A stretch of DNA of 64,000 nucleotides from Knoellia remsis (GCF_003002895.1 NZ_PVTI01000014.1:1-64000), one strand, 5' to 3'; counted from the first letter of the stretch, positions 26,256 through 35,344 are shown. The notes: a model not told the origin generated them from the sequence alone. A program made the numbers and translations.

Positions 26256-26280
26256 TGTGACTGATGTGACTCGTGTGACT
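26256..26280 (-). promoter_or_regulatory. Three tandem TGTGACT repeats, 9-bp period
   Basis: TGTGACT occurs at 26256, 26265 and 26274, exactly 9 bp apart, 44-68 nt upstream of the predicted kinase -10 box and just beyond the CBS gene stop. Direct repeats of this spacing on one face of the helix are typical of response-regulator sites. Confidence 0.45.
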
Positions 26281-26282
26281 TC

Positions 26283-26717
26283 TTACTGCTGGATGTAGTC
26301 GCGCAGCTGGTCGCGCTCGGCCTGGAGGTCGGTGATCCGGTGCTTGACGACGTCGCCGATGCTCACGATCGCGACGAGCCGGTCATCGACGACGACCGGC
26401 ACGTGCCGGATCCGGTGCTCGGTCATCGTGTGCTCGAGACCGACGAGCTCGTCCTCGGGCGTCGCCGTGCGCACCTGCGCCTGGCCGGTCATGATCGACG
26501 ACACCGGCTGCGTCAGGACGTCCGCGCCCGACTTCTGGAGGTGCCGCACGACGTCCCGCTCGCTGACGATGCCGGCGAGCGACTGGCCGTCGTCACTGAC
26601 GACGACGGCGCCGATGCCGTGCTCGGCCAGCAGGTCGAGGAGGTCGGTGACACTGGCGTCGGAGCGCACCGTGACGACGGTGTCTCCCTTGCGCTTCACG
26701 ACATCGGAGATCCTCAT
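26283..26717 (-). CDS. Tandem CBS-domain protein
   Basis: A 144-residue protein made of two CBS domains and little else, so it is a free-standing nucleotide-sensing pair. The first domain runs from VKRKGDTVVTV to GIVSERDVVRHL and the second from VSSIMTGQAQVRTATP to IVSIGDVVKHRI. Both G-I-V-S and S-x-x-D elements that contact adenosine nucleotides are present. A helical, charged tail (LQAERDQLRDYIQQ) may help dimer formation. Such proteins bind AMP, ATP, NAD or SAM and regulate partners that cannot be named here. Leaderless start at 26717: TACCGT lies at 26724-26729, 6 nt upstream. Confidence 0.92.
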   Translation of the reverse strand: MRISDVVKRKGDTVVTVRSDASVTDLLDLLAEHGIGAVVVSDDGQSLAGIVSERDVVRHLQKSGADVLTQPVSSIMTGQAQVRTATPEDELVGLEHTMTEHRIRHVPVVVDDRLVAIVSIGDVVKHRITDLQAERDQLRDYIQQ

Positions 26718-26922
26718 GTGCCGACGGTAGTGACTTCCGCGAGAACGCGCCAGACATCGCCGCGCCTCCAGCCGACCGGCGGACTTCGTGCGGGGACCTC
26801 GTGACAGGCGTCACGGCATACGGCATGCTGTGCGACAACCGTGTGCACCGACGCGCACGGGGTTTTCCCTTTACAACGGATCGTCCGGCACGTTCCTGCC
26901 GGTGAAGGAAGGCAATGACGCC

Positions 26923-28026
26923 ATGGCAACAGTGAAGTACGACGAGTCCACCCGGATCTACCCGGGGAACGACGCCCCGTCGGTCGACCGCCTCAACATC
27001 GACATCGCGGACGGTGAGTTCCTCGTCCTCGTCGGCCCCTCCGGTAGCGGCAAGTCCACCGCCCTGCGGATGCTCGCCGGCCTCGAGGAGGTCAACGGCG
27101 GCAAGATCTGGATCGGTGACCGTGACGTCACCAACCTCTCCCCCAAGGACCGTGACGTCGCCATGGTCTTCCAGAACTACGCGCTCTACCCGCACATGAG
27201 CGTCGCCGACAACATGGGCTTCGCGCTCAAGATCGCCGGCGTCGACAAGGGCGAGATCCGCAAGCGCGTCGAGGAGGCCGCGAAGATCCTCGACCTCGAG
27301 CCCTACCTCGAGCGCAAGCCGAAGGCCCTCTCCGGTGGTCAGCGCCAGCGCGTCGCCATGGGCCGCGCGATCGTCCGCTCGCCGCAGGTCTTCCTCATGG
27401 ACGAGCCGCTGTCGAACCTCGACGCCAAGCTCCGCGTCCAGACCCGCACCCAGATCGCCTCGCTGCAGCGCCGGCTCGGCGTCACGACCGTCTACGTCAC
27501 GCACGACCAGGTCGAGGCCATGACGATGGGCGACCGCATCGCGGTCCTCAAGGACGGCATCCTCCAGCAGGTCGCGACCCCGCGCGAGATGTACGACAGC
27601 CCGGCGAACGTCTTCGTCGCCGGCTTCATCGGCTCGCCCGCGATGAACCTCGTCTCGGTGCCCGTCACCGACGGCGGCGTGAAGTTCGGCTCGCACACCC
27701 TGCCGGTGTCGCGTGACGCGCTCGCCGGTGGCGGCTCGAACGTCATCGTCGGCGTCCGCCCCGAGGACGTCGAGGTCACGAGCGGCGAGGGCCTCGAGCT
27801 CACCGTCGACGTCGTCGAGGAGCTCGGCGCGGACGCGTACGTCTACGGCACGCCGACCGACGAGAACATCCGCCTCGAGGGTGGCGACGACGCGCTGGCC
27901 AAGCCGTTCATCGCACGCGTCGACGGCCGTCGCGTCCCGATGAAGGGCGACAAGGTCTTCGTCCAGCCGAACGCCGACCACATGCACGTCTTCAACGCCG
28001 ACTCGGGTGCCCGCCTGAGCGGCTGA
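26923..28026 (+). CDS. msiK: Sugar ABC transporter ATPase, MsiK/UgpC type
   Basis: A 367-residue ATPase of the MalK/UgpC/MsiK group. Walker A is GPSGSGKST, the Q-loop VFQNYALYPHM, the signature LSGGQRQR and Walker B VFLMDEPLSNLD; the TOBE regulatory domain occupies the last 120 residues (NVIVGVRPEDVEV). In Streptomyces and relatives one unlinked MsiK powers several sugar importers. The gene here also stands alone, without permease or binding-protein genes, which supports that role. AAGGAAGG precedes ATG 26923. A strong hairpin follows the gene. Confidence 0.9.
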   Translation: MATVKYDESTRIYPGNDAPSVDRLNIDIADGEFLVLVGPSGSGKSTALRMLAGLEEVNGGKIWIGDRDVTNLSPKDRDVAMVFQNYALYPHMSVADNMGFALKIAGVDKGEIRKRVEEAAKILDLEPYLERKPKALSGGQRQRVAMGRAIVRSPQVFLMDEPLSNLDAKLRVQTRTQIASLQRRLGVTTVYVTHDQVEAMTMGDRIAVLKDGILQQVATPREMYDSPANVFVAGFIGSPAMNLVSVPVTDGGVKFGSHTLPVSRDALAGGGSNVIVGVRPEDVEVTSGEGLELTVDVVEELGADAYVYGTPTDENIRLEGGDDALAKPFIARVDGRRVPMKGDKVFVQPNADHMHVFNADSGARLSG

Positions 28027-28042
28027 CGAGTCTCGTGTACAC

Positions 28043-28095
28043 CTTCGGGGGTGGCCAGGGCGCGGTCGTATGCCGCGTGCTCGCCACCCCCGAAG
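28043..28095 (+). terminator. Long hairpin terminator after msiK, enclosing a GTATGCCG octamer
   Basis: CTTCGGGGGTGGC (28043-28055) pairs perfectly with GCCACCCCCGAAG (28083-28095). An inner stem, CGCGG/CCGCG, is formed with help of the octamer at 28068-28075, which sits in the loop. Confidence 0.8.
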
Positions 28096-28126
28096 CGTGT
28101 CCGTCCCCAGGTTGCGGAGTTCCCTG

Positions 28127-29371
28127 ATGCCTCTCGAGATCACGACGGCCCGACCCGACCCGGCGCTGCTCGACCTGCCGTGGTCGACGCCGCTCGAGGA
28201 CTGGCCGGACCAGTACCTCGCCGCGCTGCCTCGGGGCATCTCGCGGCACGTCGTGCGGTTCGTCAAGCTCTCCGGCCGGGTGCTCGCGGTCAAGGAGATC
28301 AAGGAGGACCTGGCCCGGCGCGAGTACGACATGCTGCGCGACCTGCGCCGCCTGCACGAGCCCGCCGTCGAGCCGTTCGGGGTCGTGAGCGGCCGCGTCG
28401 GGGCCGATGGTGAGCCGCTCGACGCGTGCCTCATCACCCGGCACCTCAAGTTCTCCCTCCCCTACCGGGCGCTCTTCTCGCAGGGGCTGCGGCCGGGCAC
28501 CGAGACCCGGCTCATCGACGCCCTCGCGGTGCTCCTCGTGCGCCTGCACCTCGCCGGGTTCTGGTGGGGTGACGTGTCCCTGTCGAACACGCTGTTCCGA
28601 CGCGATGCGGGCAGCTTCGCGGCCTATCTCGTCGACGCCGAGACGGGTGAGCTCTTCCCGTCGCTGACCAACGGGCAGCGGGCGCACGACCTCGATATCG
28701 CTCGGGTCAACATCGCGGGCGAGCTCATGGACCTCCAGGCCGGTGACCTGCTCGACCCCGAGATCGACCCGGTCGTCATCTCGAACCGCATCGTCACCCG
28801 CTACGACGCGCTGTGGGCCGAGCTCACCGCGACCGAGGAGTTCGACACCGGCGAGCGGTGGCGCGTCGAGGAGCGGATCCGCCGGCTCAACGCCGTCGGC
28901 TTCGACGTCGACGAGCTCGCGATCTCGACCGACATCGACGGCACGCGGATCAGCATCCAGCCCAAGGTCGTCGACGCCGGGCACCACTCGCGACGGCTGC
29001 TGCGGCTCACCGGCCTCGACGTCGGCGAGGGCCAGGCGCGCCGGCTGCTCAACGACCTCGACAACTACCGCGCCGCGAGCGACCGCCAGAACGACGACGA
29101 GGAGATCGTCGCCCACGAGTGGCTCACCCGGATCTACGAGCCGATCACCCGCCGCGTGCCGCGCGAGCTGTCCGGCAAGCTCGAGCCCGCCGAGCTCTTC
29201 CACGAGGTGCTCGAGCACCGGTGGTACATGGCCGAGCGCGAGCAGAACGACGTGCCGATCGAGCGAGCCATCGAGGACTACGTCGCCTCGATCCTGCCGA
29301 CGAAGCCGGACGAGGCGGCCGTCGTCGGCGTCGACACCATCGAGATGCCCGTCATCGCCGAGCGCCCCTGA
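28127..29371 (+). CDS. DUF4032 protein with LPS-kinase-like fold
   Basis: A 414-residue cytoplasmic protein of the actinobacterial DUF4032 family. The first 200 residues resemble a small kinase-like domain: a lysine in RVLAVKEIKEDLARREYD, then LHLAGFWWGDVSLSNTLFRR in place of the catalytic loop (Asp in WGDVSLSNT) and AYLVDAETGEL in place of DFG. The second half is the family-specific DUF4032 region, acidic and helical (NDDEEIVAHEWLTRIYEPI). The family function is not known to me. GGAG lies 9 nt before ATG 28127. It is convergent with the amidohydrolase gene, separated by a large inverted repeat. Confidence 0.85.
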   Translation: MPLEITTARPDPALLDLPWSTPLEDWPDQYLAALPRGISRHVVRFVKLSGRVLAVKEIKEDLARREYDMLRDLRRLHEPAVEPFGVVSGRVGADGEPLDACLITRHLKFSLPYRALFSQGLRPGTETRLIDALAVLLVRLHLAGFWWGDVSLSNTLFRRDAGSFAAYLVDAETGELFPSLTNGQRAHDLDIARVNIAGELMDLQAGDLLDPEIDPVVISNRIVTRYDALWAELTATEEFDTGERWRVEERIRRLNAVGFDVDELAISTDIDGTRISIQPKVVDAGHHSRRLLRLTGLDVGEGQARRLLNDLDNYRAASDRQNDDEEIVAHEWLTRIYEPITRRVPRELSGKLEPAELFHEVLEHRWYMAEREQNDVPIERAIEDYVASILPTKPDEAAVVGVDTIEMPVIAERP

Positions 29372-29383
29372 CCCCCAGCCCTG

Positions 29384-29459
29384 CGACTTATTGCGCATAG
29401 TTTGCCGTTCCAGCGCGGGCGCGCCTTCCACGCAAGGGCAAACTATGCGCAATAGGTCG
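29384..29459. terminator. 23-bp inverted repeat between convergent genes, supplies the downstream stop codon
   Basis: Arms 29384-29406 and 29437-29459 pair over 23 bp with one mismatch; the 30-nt loop is GC-rich. It lies between two convergent genes and should act as a two-way terminator. The right arm contains the last codons and stop of the amidohydrolase (PTYCA then TAG), so it entered or grew into the gene end. The first 11 nt, CGACTTATTGC, recur at 53622-53632 after another gene. Confidence 0.7.
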
Positions 29460-30357
29460 GGTCCAGGGCGAGCAGGCGGGCACCGTTGTGCCACAGGACT
29501 GCTCGCATCCAGTCGTCGCCGAGGTCGAGGCGGGCCAAGGCGTCGACCTGGTGGGCGTAGGGGTAGGGGATGTTCGGGAAGTCCGACCCGAAGACGATGC
29601 GGTCGCGCAGGTCCGGCAGCCGCTCCCGGTAGCGCGACGGCATCGGCGTGCGCGCCTCGGTGAAGTCCGTCGCCGCCATCGTCGTGTCGAGGTGGACGTG
29701 GGGGAAGCGCTCGGTGAGGTCGGCGAAGGCGTCGTACTCCGGCATACCCAAATGGGCGATGACGAGCGCGAGCTGGGGGAAACGGTCGAGGACGCGTTCG
29801 ACGCGCTGCGCGCCCGTGAACTCGCCGGGCAGCGGCGCCGACCCGGCGTGGATGACGACGGGGACGCCCGCGCGTTCCAGCTGCGCCCATGCCGGGTCGA
29901 GCAGCGGGTCGTCGGGCGCGTAGGCACCGACCTGGACGTGCAGCTTCCACAGCCGCGCGCCGGTCTCCAGCGCCTCGGCAACGTAGTCCTCGACCCCCGG
30001 CTCGGGGTACATCGTCGCGCAGTGGATGCCATCCGGCACGCGCGCGGCGAAGTCGGCGTTCCACGCGTTGAGCCCGGCCGCCATGCCCGGCTTGTGCGGG
30101 TAGGTCAGTGCCGGGATCGCGTGAACACCGAACTGCCGCAACAGGTTGAGCCGCTCTTCCTCGGGCAGCCGGTAGGTGATCGGCCACGGCACGCCGTAGT
30201 GCGCCTCGGCCGCGTCGAAGTACGCCCACACCTTGCGCAGCATCGGTTCCGGCAGGAAGTGGACGTGGAGGTCCGCGATCCCGGGGAGTCCCAGCGAGTC
30301 GACGTATGCCGGGATCTCGGCGTCGGACTGTGGTCCCGGTGTCGTGCGCTCGGCCAT
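29443..30357 (-). CDS. Amidohydrolase-family (ACMSD-like) metal-dependent hydrolase
   Basis: A 304-residue TIM-barrel protein. It has the metal motif IADLHVHFLPEP (HxH) near residue 27, a lysine region RLWKLHVQVGAY, His in VVIHAGSAPLP and ALVIAHLGMPEYDAF, and the final Asp in IVFGSDFPNIPYPY. These are the ligands of amidohydrolase-2 enzymes, which include decarboxylases and lactone or amide hydrolases; the substrate is open. Start ATG 30357 lies 7 nt after a TAGCGT -10 box (30365-30370). The last five residues and the stop come from the inverted repeat at the gene end. Confidence 0.85.
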   Translation of the reverse strand: MAERTTPGPQSDAEIPAYVDSLGLPGIADLHVHFLPEPMLRKVWAYFDAAEAHYGVPWPITYRLPEEERLNLLRQFGVHAIPALTYPHKPGMAAGLNAWNADFAARVPDGIHCATMYPEPGVEDYVAEALETGARLWKLHVQVGAYAPDDPLLDPAWAQLERAGVPVVIHAGSAPLPGEFTGAQRVERVLDRFPQLALVIAHLGMPEYDAFADLTERFPHVHLDTTMAATDFTEARTPMPSRYRERLPDLRDRIVFGSDFPNIPYPYAHQVDALARLDLGDDWMRAVLWHNGARLLALDPTYCA

Positions 30358-30369
30358 GGAAGTCACGCT

Positions 30370-30383
30370 AACCGTCGACGGTT
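30370..30383. promoter_or_regulatory. Perfect 14-bp palindrome between divergent promoters
   Basis: AACCGTCGACGGTT is a perfect palindrome that begins at the edge of the amidohydrolase -10 box (30365-30370) and ends 5 nt before a -10-like TAGGAT (30389-30394) reading toward the RDD gene. A dimeric regulator bound here could control both directions. Confidence 0.4.
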
Positions 30384-30437
30384 CGCCCTAGGATCGGGTG
30401 ACCCGAACGCCACATCCTCCAGGGGGAGAGACCTGCC

Positions 30438-31052
30438 ATGTCCGAGACGCACGACCCGAACCAGCAAACGCCGGCCCAGAACCCGCAGAACCCGTATGGC
30501 GCACCGCCGGTCGCGGCTCCCTACGGTGGCGGGCCGGCATACCCCGGTTCGAAGGCGTACGTCGAGCAGCACTTCGGACCGGTCGCCGACTTCGGCAGCC
30601 GCGCGGGCGCGCTCATCATCGACAGCCTGCTGTCGCTGATCGGGCTCATTCCGTTCCTCATCGGCGTCGTGCTGCTCGTCGTGTCGATCCCCGAGACGGA
30701 CTCCTACGGCAGCACGATCGACGGAACGGGGAACGCCGGCTTGGCCGCAACCGGCGGGATCCTCATGGGCCTGGGCTTTCTGCTGGGCGTCGCGATCATG
30801 ATCTGGAACCGCATCTTCCGGATGGGCCGGACGGGTCAGAGCATCGGCAAGAAGGTCATGGGGCTCAAGCTCATCGGGGAGCAGACCGGACAGCCGATCG
30901 GGGCCCTGCAGACGTTCCTGCGCGAGCTGCTCAGCGGCCTGATCAACCAGATCATCTACCTCAGCTACCTCTGGATGCTCTGGGACGACAACAAGCAGAC
31001 GCTCGCCGACAAGGTCGTCCACTCGACCGTCATCCGCGTCCCCAAGTCCTGA
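30438..31052 (+). CDS. RDD-family membrane protein (first of a pair)
   Basis: A 204-residue membrane protein. A Pro/Gln/Tyr-rich cytoplasmic N-terminus of about 50 residues precedes the RDD domain, which starts DFGSRAGALIIDSLLS; Arg and Asp are in the expected places. Further helices lie at about 75-92, 105-120 and 155-170, with the conserved TGQSIGKKVMGLKLIG between them. GGGGGAG precedes the ATG. It is followed 64 nt later by a paralogue, so the two probably share a transcript. RDD proteins are membrane proteins of mostly unknown role; some act in ion homeostasis. Confidence 0.88.
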   Translation: MSETHDPNQQTPAQNPQNPYGAPPVAAPYGGGPAYPGSKAYVEQHFGPVADFGSRAGALIIDSLLSLIGLIPFLIGVVLLVVSIPETDSYGSTIDGTGNAGLAATGGILMGLGFLLGVAIMIWNRIFRMGRTGQSIGKKVMGLKLIGEQTGQPIGALQTFLRELLSGLINQIIYLSYLWMLWDDNKQTLADKVVHSTVIRVPKS

Positions 31053-31116
31053 ACCGGCACGTCAGAGGACGCCGCCACACCGAACAGCCGTACTGACAAC
31101 CGAGGGGAGATCCACC

Positions 31117-31737
31117 ATGTCCGAGGCCTACCCGCCGAACCAGCCCCACCCGCCGCAGCAGCCGCACCGCCCGAACGAGCCCTACCCCCAGTCCTCGACG
31201 AACCCGTATGCCGCGACGCCACCCGCTCCGCACTCCTTCCCGGCATCCGCGCCCGGGACGGCTCCCGGCATGGCCGGTCCGGGTGCGTTCGCCGCCTACG
31301 GTCAGCGCGCCGGCGCCTACCTCGCCGACACCGCGATCGCGCTCGGCCTCGGTCTGGTCCCACTGGTGCTCGGCACGTTCGCGGCCGGCGTGGCGTCCTC
31401 GGACCGGTCGGCGAACATCGTGGGGTCCACGGGCGCATTGCTCATGTACGTGGTCGTGTTCGGGTTCAGCCTGTGGAACCTGGTCTTTCGGCAGGGCAGG
31501 ACGGGGCAGAGCATCGGCAAGAAAGCCCTCGGGATCGCTGTCGTGGGCGAGCGGACCGGTCAGCCACTCGGCCCCGGGACCGCCTTCGTGCGGTGGTTCG
31601 TCATGTGGCTCATCGGCGCACTCTCGTGCGGCCTCGGCACGGTCGTGAACTTCCTCTTCCCGCTGTGGGACCCCAAGAAGCAGACACTCCACGACAAGGC
31701 CGCGAGCTCGATCGTCGTGCGACGGCCTGCCGCCTGA
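31117..31737 (+). CDS. RDD-family membrane protein (second of a pair)
   Basis: A 206-residue paralogue of the preceding protein. It has the same plan: a Pro/Gln/His-rich N-terminus of about 60 residues, the RDD motif in AAYGQRAGAYLADTAIALG, and TGQSIGKKALGIAVVGERTG before the last helices. GAGGGGAG lies 8 nt before the ATG. The duplication is old, since the helices differ while the motif blocks are kept. Together the two may form a hetero-oligomer; this is inference. Confidence 0.88.
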   Translation: MSEAYPPNQPHPPQQPHRPNEPYPQSSTNPYAATPPAPHSFPASAPGTAPGMAGPGAFAAYGQRAGAYLADTAIALGLGLVPLVLGTFAAGVASSDRSANIVGSTGALLMYVVVFGFSLWNLVFRQGRTGQSIGKKALGIAVVGERTGQPLGPGTAFVRWFVMWLIGALSCGLGTVVNFLFPLWDPKKQTLHDKAASSIVVRRPAA

Positions 31738-31756
31738 ACCGTCGCGTCGGACACGG

Positions 31757-32212
31757 TCAGACGGGTGAGAGCCAGGTCCAGCCGGGGACGTTGCGCAGCA
31801 CCCAGAACGCCATGATCGCGACGAAGAGGCCGTAGAGCAGCCACGCCGGTGCCGCGGTCATGCGCTGCTCGCCGCGCCACTCCCGACGGGTCCACCGCAC
31901 GAACCCGAACGCCATGACGACGATCGCGGCGACGGTGAGGGGGTTGCGCTGCAGCGCCTCGACCACGTCACCGTTGGTCAGCGAGTGGGTGGCGCGCATC
32001 GTGCCGCATCCCGGACACCACGTGCCGGTGAGGGCGAGCCACGGACAGGTGGGGAAGTTGCCCGGCTCGTAGGGGTTGATGACGTGGACCACCAGCGCGC
32101 AGCCCGCCGCTGCGGCCGCGGTGAGCGCGGGCCAGAGCAGGCGACGCCCCCGCCCGACCGACGGATCGGTGGACGGGGGCGTCGTGCGCTGCGTCAGGGA
32201 CGTCGCGATCAC
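31757..32212 (-). CDS. DUF2752 membrane protein
   Basis: A 151-residue protein with three membrane segments. The DUF2752 signature is clear: NFPTCPWLALTGTWCPGCGT followed by MRATHSL, with paired cysteines (C-P...C-P-G-C-G). Start GTG 32212 overlaps the stop of the CD225 gene as GTGA, so translation is coupled to it. The family often lies beside CD225 or TM2 small membrane proteins, as here. A role is not established. Confidence 0.88.
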   Translation of the reverse strand: MIATSLTQRTTPPSTDPSVGRGRRLLWPALTAAAAAGCALVVHVINPYEPGNFPTCPWLALTGTWCPGCGTMRATHSLTNGDVVEALQRNPLTVAAIVVMAFGFVRWTRREWRGEQRMTAAPAWLLYGLFVAIMAFWVLRNVPGWTWLSPV

Positions 32213-32630
32213 ATACCTGTCGAGGTCGAGTCCATGTTCATCGCGCCGGTGGCGATGAGAACGCCGTAGATGATCGAGCCGATGATGCCGAGCACGAGGG
32301 CGATCGTCGCGAACTTCTTCGCCTTGCGAGCAGACTCGAGGGCGCCGGCCTGGTCGCCGCCGTTCCACTTGCCGTTGACCTGGGCCGCGAAGACAACGGC
32401 CGGGATGCCGATCGGCCAGCAGCAGAGCAGGCCGAGGATCGCGAGGACGAGGTTGTTGGGCGGCGGCGGACCGGCGGGGGTGCCACCGACCGGCGGCGGG
32501 GCACCGTAGGCGCCGCCGTCGTAGCCGCCACCACTCGGCGGGGGCGGCGGGGTCTGGCCGCCGTAGCACCACCGGGGGGCGTGGAGCCGCCGGGCGGCGG
32601 CGGGGGCGGGGTGCTTCCGTAGTCACTCAT
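32209..32630 (-). pseudogene. CD225/dispanin-type membrane protein gene with a one-base frameshift
   Basis: The start at ATG 32630 reads MSDYGSTPPPPPPGGSTPPG. After about residue 20 the reading frame must shift by one base (near 32566-32572) to continue YGGQTPPPPPSGGGYDGGAY and the membrane domain NNLVLAILGLLCCWPIGIPA, ending MNMDSTSTGM. The region has runs of C and G where base calls are error-prone. The shifted frame is intact to its stop, which overlaps the DUF2752 start, so a sequencing error is more likely than a dead gene. CD225 proteins have two membrane helices and a Pro-rich head. Confidence 0.75.
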
Positions 32631-32787
32631 GCGTTTCCCTCTCCTGTGTGTGCGGGGAGGCTCCCCCGCCGTCGGTCGACCGACTGCTCGCCATCGTGGC
32701 ACAGGTGACGCGGCCGTGACGCCAACACCCACCGAACGACGGTCACGATCCGCGCACGAGGCACGCACCCGGCATACGGGCTGCTGA

Positions 32788-33762
32788 TCAGCGGCGACGC
32801 CGGCGCGCGACCTCGTAGAGCGTCACGCCCGTCGCGATGCCGGCGTTGAGCGACTCCACCGCGGAGCTCATCGGCACCGACACGATCTGGTCGCACGTCT
32901 CGCGCACGAGCCGGGACAGCCCCTTGCCCTCGGAGCCGACGACGACCACGAGCGGCTCGTCCGCGAGCGCCAGGTCGGGCAGCTCGACGTCGCCGTCCAT
33001 GTCGAGACCGACGACGAAGAAGCCGGCCTTGCGGTAGTCCTCGAGCGCGCGGGTGAGGTTCGTGGCCTGCGCGACGGGGATCCGCGCTGCCGCACCCGCC
33101 GAGGTCTTCCACGCCGACGCGGTCATGCCGACCGAGCGCCGCGCGGGGACGACGACGCCGTGCCCACCGAACGCCGCGACCGAGCGCACGATGGCCCCGA
33201 GGTTGCGCGGGTCGGTGATGCCGTCGAGCGCGACGATGAGCGGGACGCCCGGCAGCTCGGGGTTGAGCAGGTCACTGGGGTGCGCGTACTCGTAGGGCGG
33301 CACCTGGAGCGCGAGCCCCTGGTGCACGGCGCCGTCGGTGAGCCGGTCGAGCTCGCCGCGCGGGGTCTCGAGGACGGGTATGCCGCGTTCGGACGCGATC
33401 TTCAGCGCTTCGCGCACGCGGTCGTCGCTGTCGATGCGCCCGGCGACGTACATCGTCGCGACCGGGACGTCGGTGCGCAGCGCCTCGAGGACCGAGTTGC
33501 GGCCGGCGACGACCTCGCTCGACGCCTTCTTGCGCGACCCCCCGGAGCCGGAGCGCCCGCCAGAGCCGCCAACACCGCCCGAGCCGCCACGGCGATCCGC
33601 GGCCTTGGCCAGCTTGTGCGCCTTGTGGTTCGGGCGGTCGACGGCGCGCGGGGTCGGGCCCTTGCCCTCGAGGCCCTTGCGGCGCTGGCCTCCGGACCCG
33701 ACGGCCGGGGCCTTCTTGCCGCCCTTGCGGACCGCGCCCCGTCGCTGGCTGTTGCCGGCCAT
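32788..33762 (-). CDS. rlmB: 23S rRNA (guanosine-2'-O-)-methyltransferase RlmB / TrmH family
   Basis: A 324-residue SPOUT methyltransferase. The first 80 residues are basic and Gly/Ser-rich, a common extension in actinobacteria that may bind RNA. The substrate-binding domain starts at [12 protein letters not shown] and the catalytic domain has [34 protein letters not shown] and [19 protein letters not shown], the three SpoU motifs that build the knot. It methylates a conserved guanosine in 23S rRNA with SAM. The gene starts 2 nt after the cysS stop, the same pair as in mycobacteria. Confidence 0.95.
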   Translation of the reverse strand: MAGNSQRRGAVRKGGKKAPAVGSGGQRRKGLEGKGPTPRAVDRPNHKAHKLAKAADRRGGSGGVGGSGGRSGSGGSRKKASSEVVAGRNSVLEALRTDVPVATMYVAGRIDSDDRVREALKIASERGIPVLETPRGELDRLTDGAVHQGLALQVPPYEYAHPSDLLNPELPGVPLIVALDGITDPRNLGAIVRSVAAFGGHGVVVPARRSVGMTASAWKTSAGAAARIPVAQATNLTRALEDYRKAGFFVVGLDMDGDVELPDLALADEPLVVVVGSEGKGLSRLVRETCDQIVSVPMSSAVESLNAGIATGVTLYEVARRRRR

Positions 33763-33764
33763 GG

Positions 33765-35216
33765 CTACTCCCCTTGTCCTGCAGTCGAACTGGACCGTGT
33801 GAGCGACCAGCGGGCACCGGCCGGGGTGTCCTCGATCGCCACCCCCGCGGCCACGAGCTCGTCGCGGATGGCGTCGCTCGTCGCCCAGTCCCGCGCCGAG
33901 CGCGCGGTGGCGCGCGCCGCGAGCCGCGCCTGCACGAGCACGTCGAGCGCGGCCATCGCGTCATCGGCGCCGCCTGCGAGCCCACCGGACCACACCGGGT
34001 CGAGCGGGTTGACGCCGAGCACGTCGGTCATCGCGATGACGAGCCGCGCCAGCGAGCGCGCCTCCTCCGGCTCGCCCTCGTCGAGCGCGGTGTTGCCGCG
34101 GGTCACCGTCTCGTGAACCGCGCGCAGCGCCCCCGAGACGCCGAGGTCGTCGTCCATCGCCGCGACGAAGTCCGCGGGCAGCTCCTCGTCACCGGACGGC
34201 ATACCGGCATCGTCGGCGCCGAGCGCGCGACGCAGGAAGCCCTCGATGCGGTCCACGGCGGCCTCGGCCTCGGCGAGCGAGCCCTCGTGGAACTCGATCG
34301 TCGACCGGTAGTGCGCGGCGGTGAGGTAGTAGCGCACGGCGAGCGGACGTGCCTGCTTGACGATCTCGTGGACGAGGAGGGAGTTGCCGAGCGACTTGCT
34401 CATCTTCTCGCCGCTGATCGTCACCCACGCGTTGTGCATCCACAGGTTCGTGAACGGCAGCCCGGCCGCGCGCGACTGCGCCTGCTCGTTCTCGTGGTGC
34501 GGGAAGCGCAGGTCGACGCCGCCGCCGTGGATGTCGAAGGCGTCGCCGAGGTACTTGCGTGCCATCGCCGAACACTCGAGGTGCCAGCCGGGACGGCCGC
34601 GGCCCCACGGGGTCGGCCAGCTCGCCGACTCGGGCTCGTCGTCCTTGCGTCCCTTCCAGAGCGCGAAGTCGCGCGGGTCGCGCTTGCCACGCGGGTCGGC
34701 GTCCTGCGCCGCTTCCATGTCGTCGAGCTTCTGGTGCGTCACTTCGCCGTATGCCGGCCAGCTGCGGACGTCGAAGTAGACGTCACCCGAGCCGTCCTCG
34801 GCGGCATAGGCGTGGCCGCGGTCGATGAGGAGCTGCATGAGCTCGACCATCTCGGGGATGTGGCCCATGGCGCGCGGCTCGTAGGTCGGCGGCAGCACCC
34901 CGAGCATCCGCAGCGCTTCGGCGGTGAGGACCTCGTTGCGGTAGGACAGCGCGAACCAGTCCTCGCCGGACTCCGCGGCCTTGCGCAGGATCTTGTCGTC
35001 GAGGTCGGTGACGTTGCGGATGAGGGTGACGTCGTAGCCGTGACCGCGCGTGAGCCAGCGCCGGAGCACGTCGAAGGCGACGGCGAAGCGGACGTGCCCG
35101 ATGTGCGGCGGCGCCTGGGTCGTGAGCCCGCAGATGTACATCCCGACCCGTCCGGGCTGGAGGGGGACGAAGTCCCGCGGCTCACGCGAGACGGAGTCGA
35201 ACAGTCGCAGGGTCAC
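33765..35216 (-). CDS. cysS: Cysteinyl-tRNA synthetase
   Basis: A 483-residue class I synthetase that charges tRNA-Cys. The HIGH motif is in [20 protein letters not shown] with a zinc-ligand cysteine just before it, further ligands are in WHLECSAMA and PHHENE, and the KMSKS loop is [10 protein letters not shown]. The start is GTG 35216: a TAGGCT -10 box (35224-35229) lies 7 nt upstream, so the mRNA is probably leaderless; the frame is open further but has no good start signal. It is followed by rlmB. Confidence 0.97.
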   Translation of the reverse strand: MTLRLFDSVSREPRDFVPLQPGRVGMYICGLTTQAPPHIGHVRFAVAFDVLRRWLTRGHGYDVTLIRNVTDLDDKILRKAAESGEDWFALSYRNEVLTAEALRMLGVLPPTYEPRAMGHIPEMVELMQLLIDRGHAYAAEDGSGDVYFDVRSWPAYGEVTHQKLDDMEAAQDADPRGKRDPRDFALWKGRKDDEPESASWPTPWGRGRPGWHLECSAMARKYLGDAFDIHGGGVDLRFPHHENEQAQSRAAGLPFTNLWMHNAWVTISGEKMSKSLGNSLLVHEIVKQARPLAVRYYLTAAHYRSTIEFHEGSLAEAEAAVDRIEGFLRRALGADDAGMPSGDEELPADFVAAMDDDLGVSGALRAVHETVTRGNTALDEGEPEEARSLARLVIAMTDVLGVNPLDPVWSGGLAGGADDAMAALDVLVQARLAARATARSARDWATSDAIRDELVAAGVAIEDTPAGARWSLTRSSSTAGQGE

Positions 35217-35344
35217 CCGCCCAAGCCTACCGGCGCACACGCACGGTCCCGGCCACGCGGCATACGGCCTCTGCACGTTTCCCGCCGTCCCCGGCAAAGG
35301 GGTGACAGATGGGGTCGTATGCCGGTGGGCTGGGTCGCGCAGCG

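Noticed and set aside
30535-30542. Octamer enrichment as a simple Ala-Tyr codon-pair effect
   Set aside because: Copies also occur in gaps, terminators and in frames reading Met-Pro, Gly-Ile-Pro and Val-Cys-Arg. Codon pairing alone cannot explain that.
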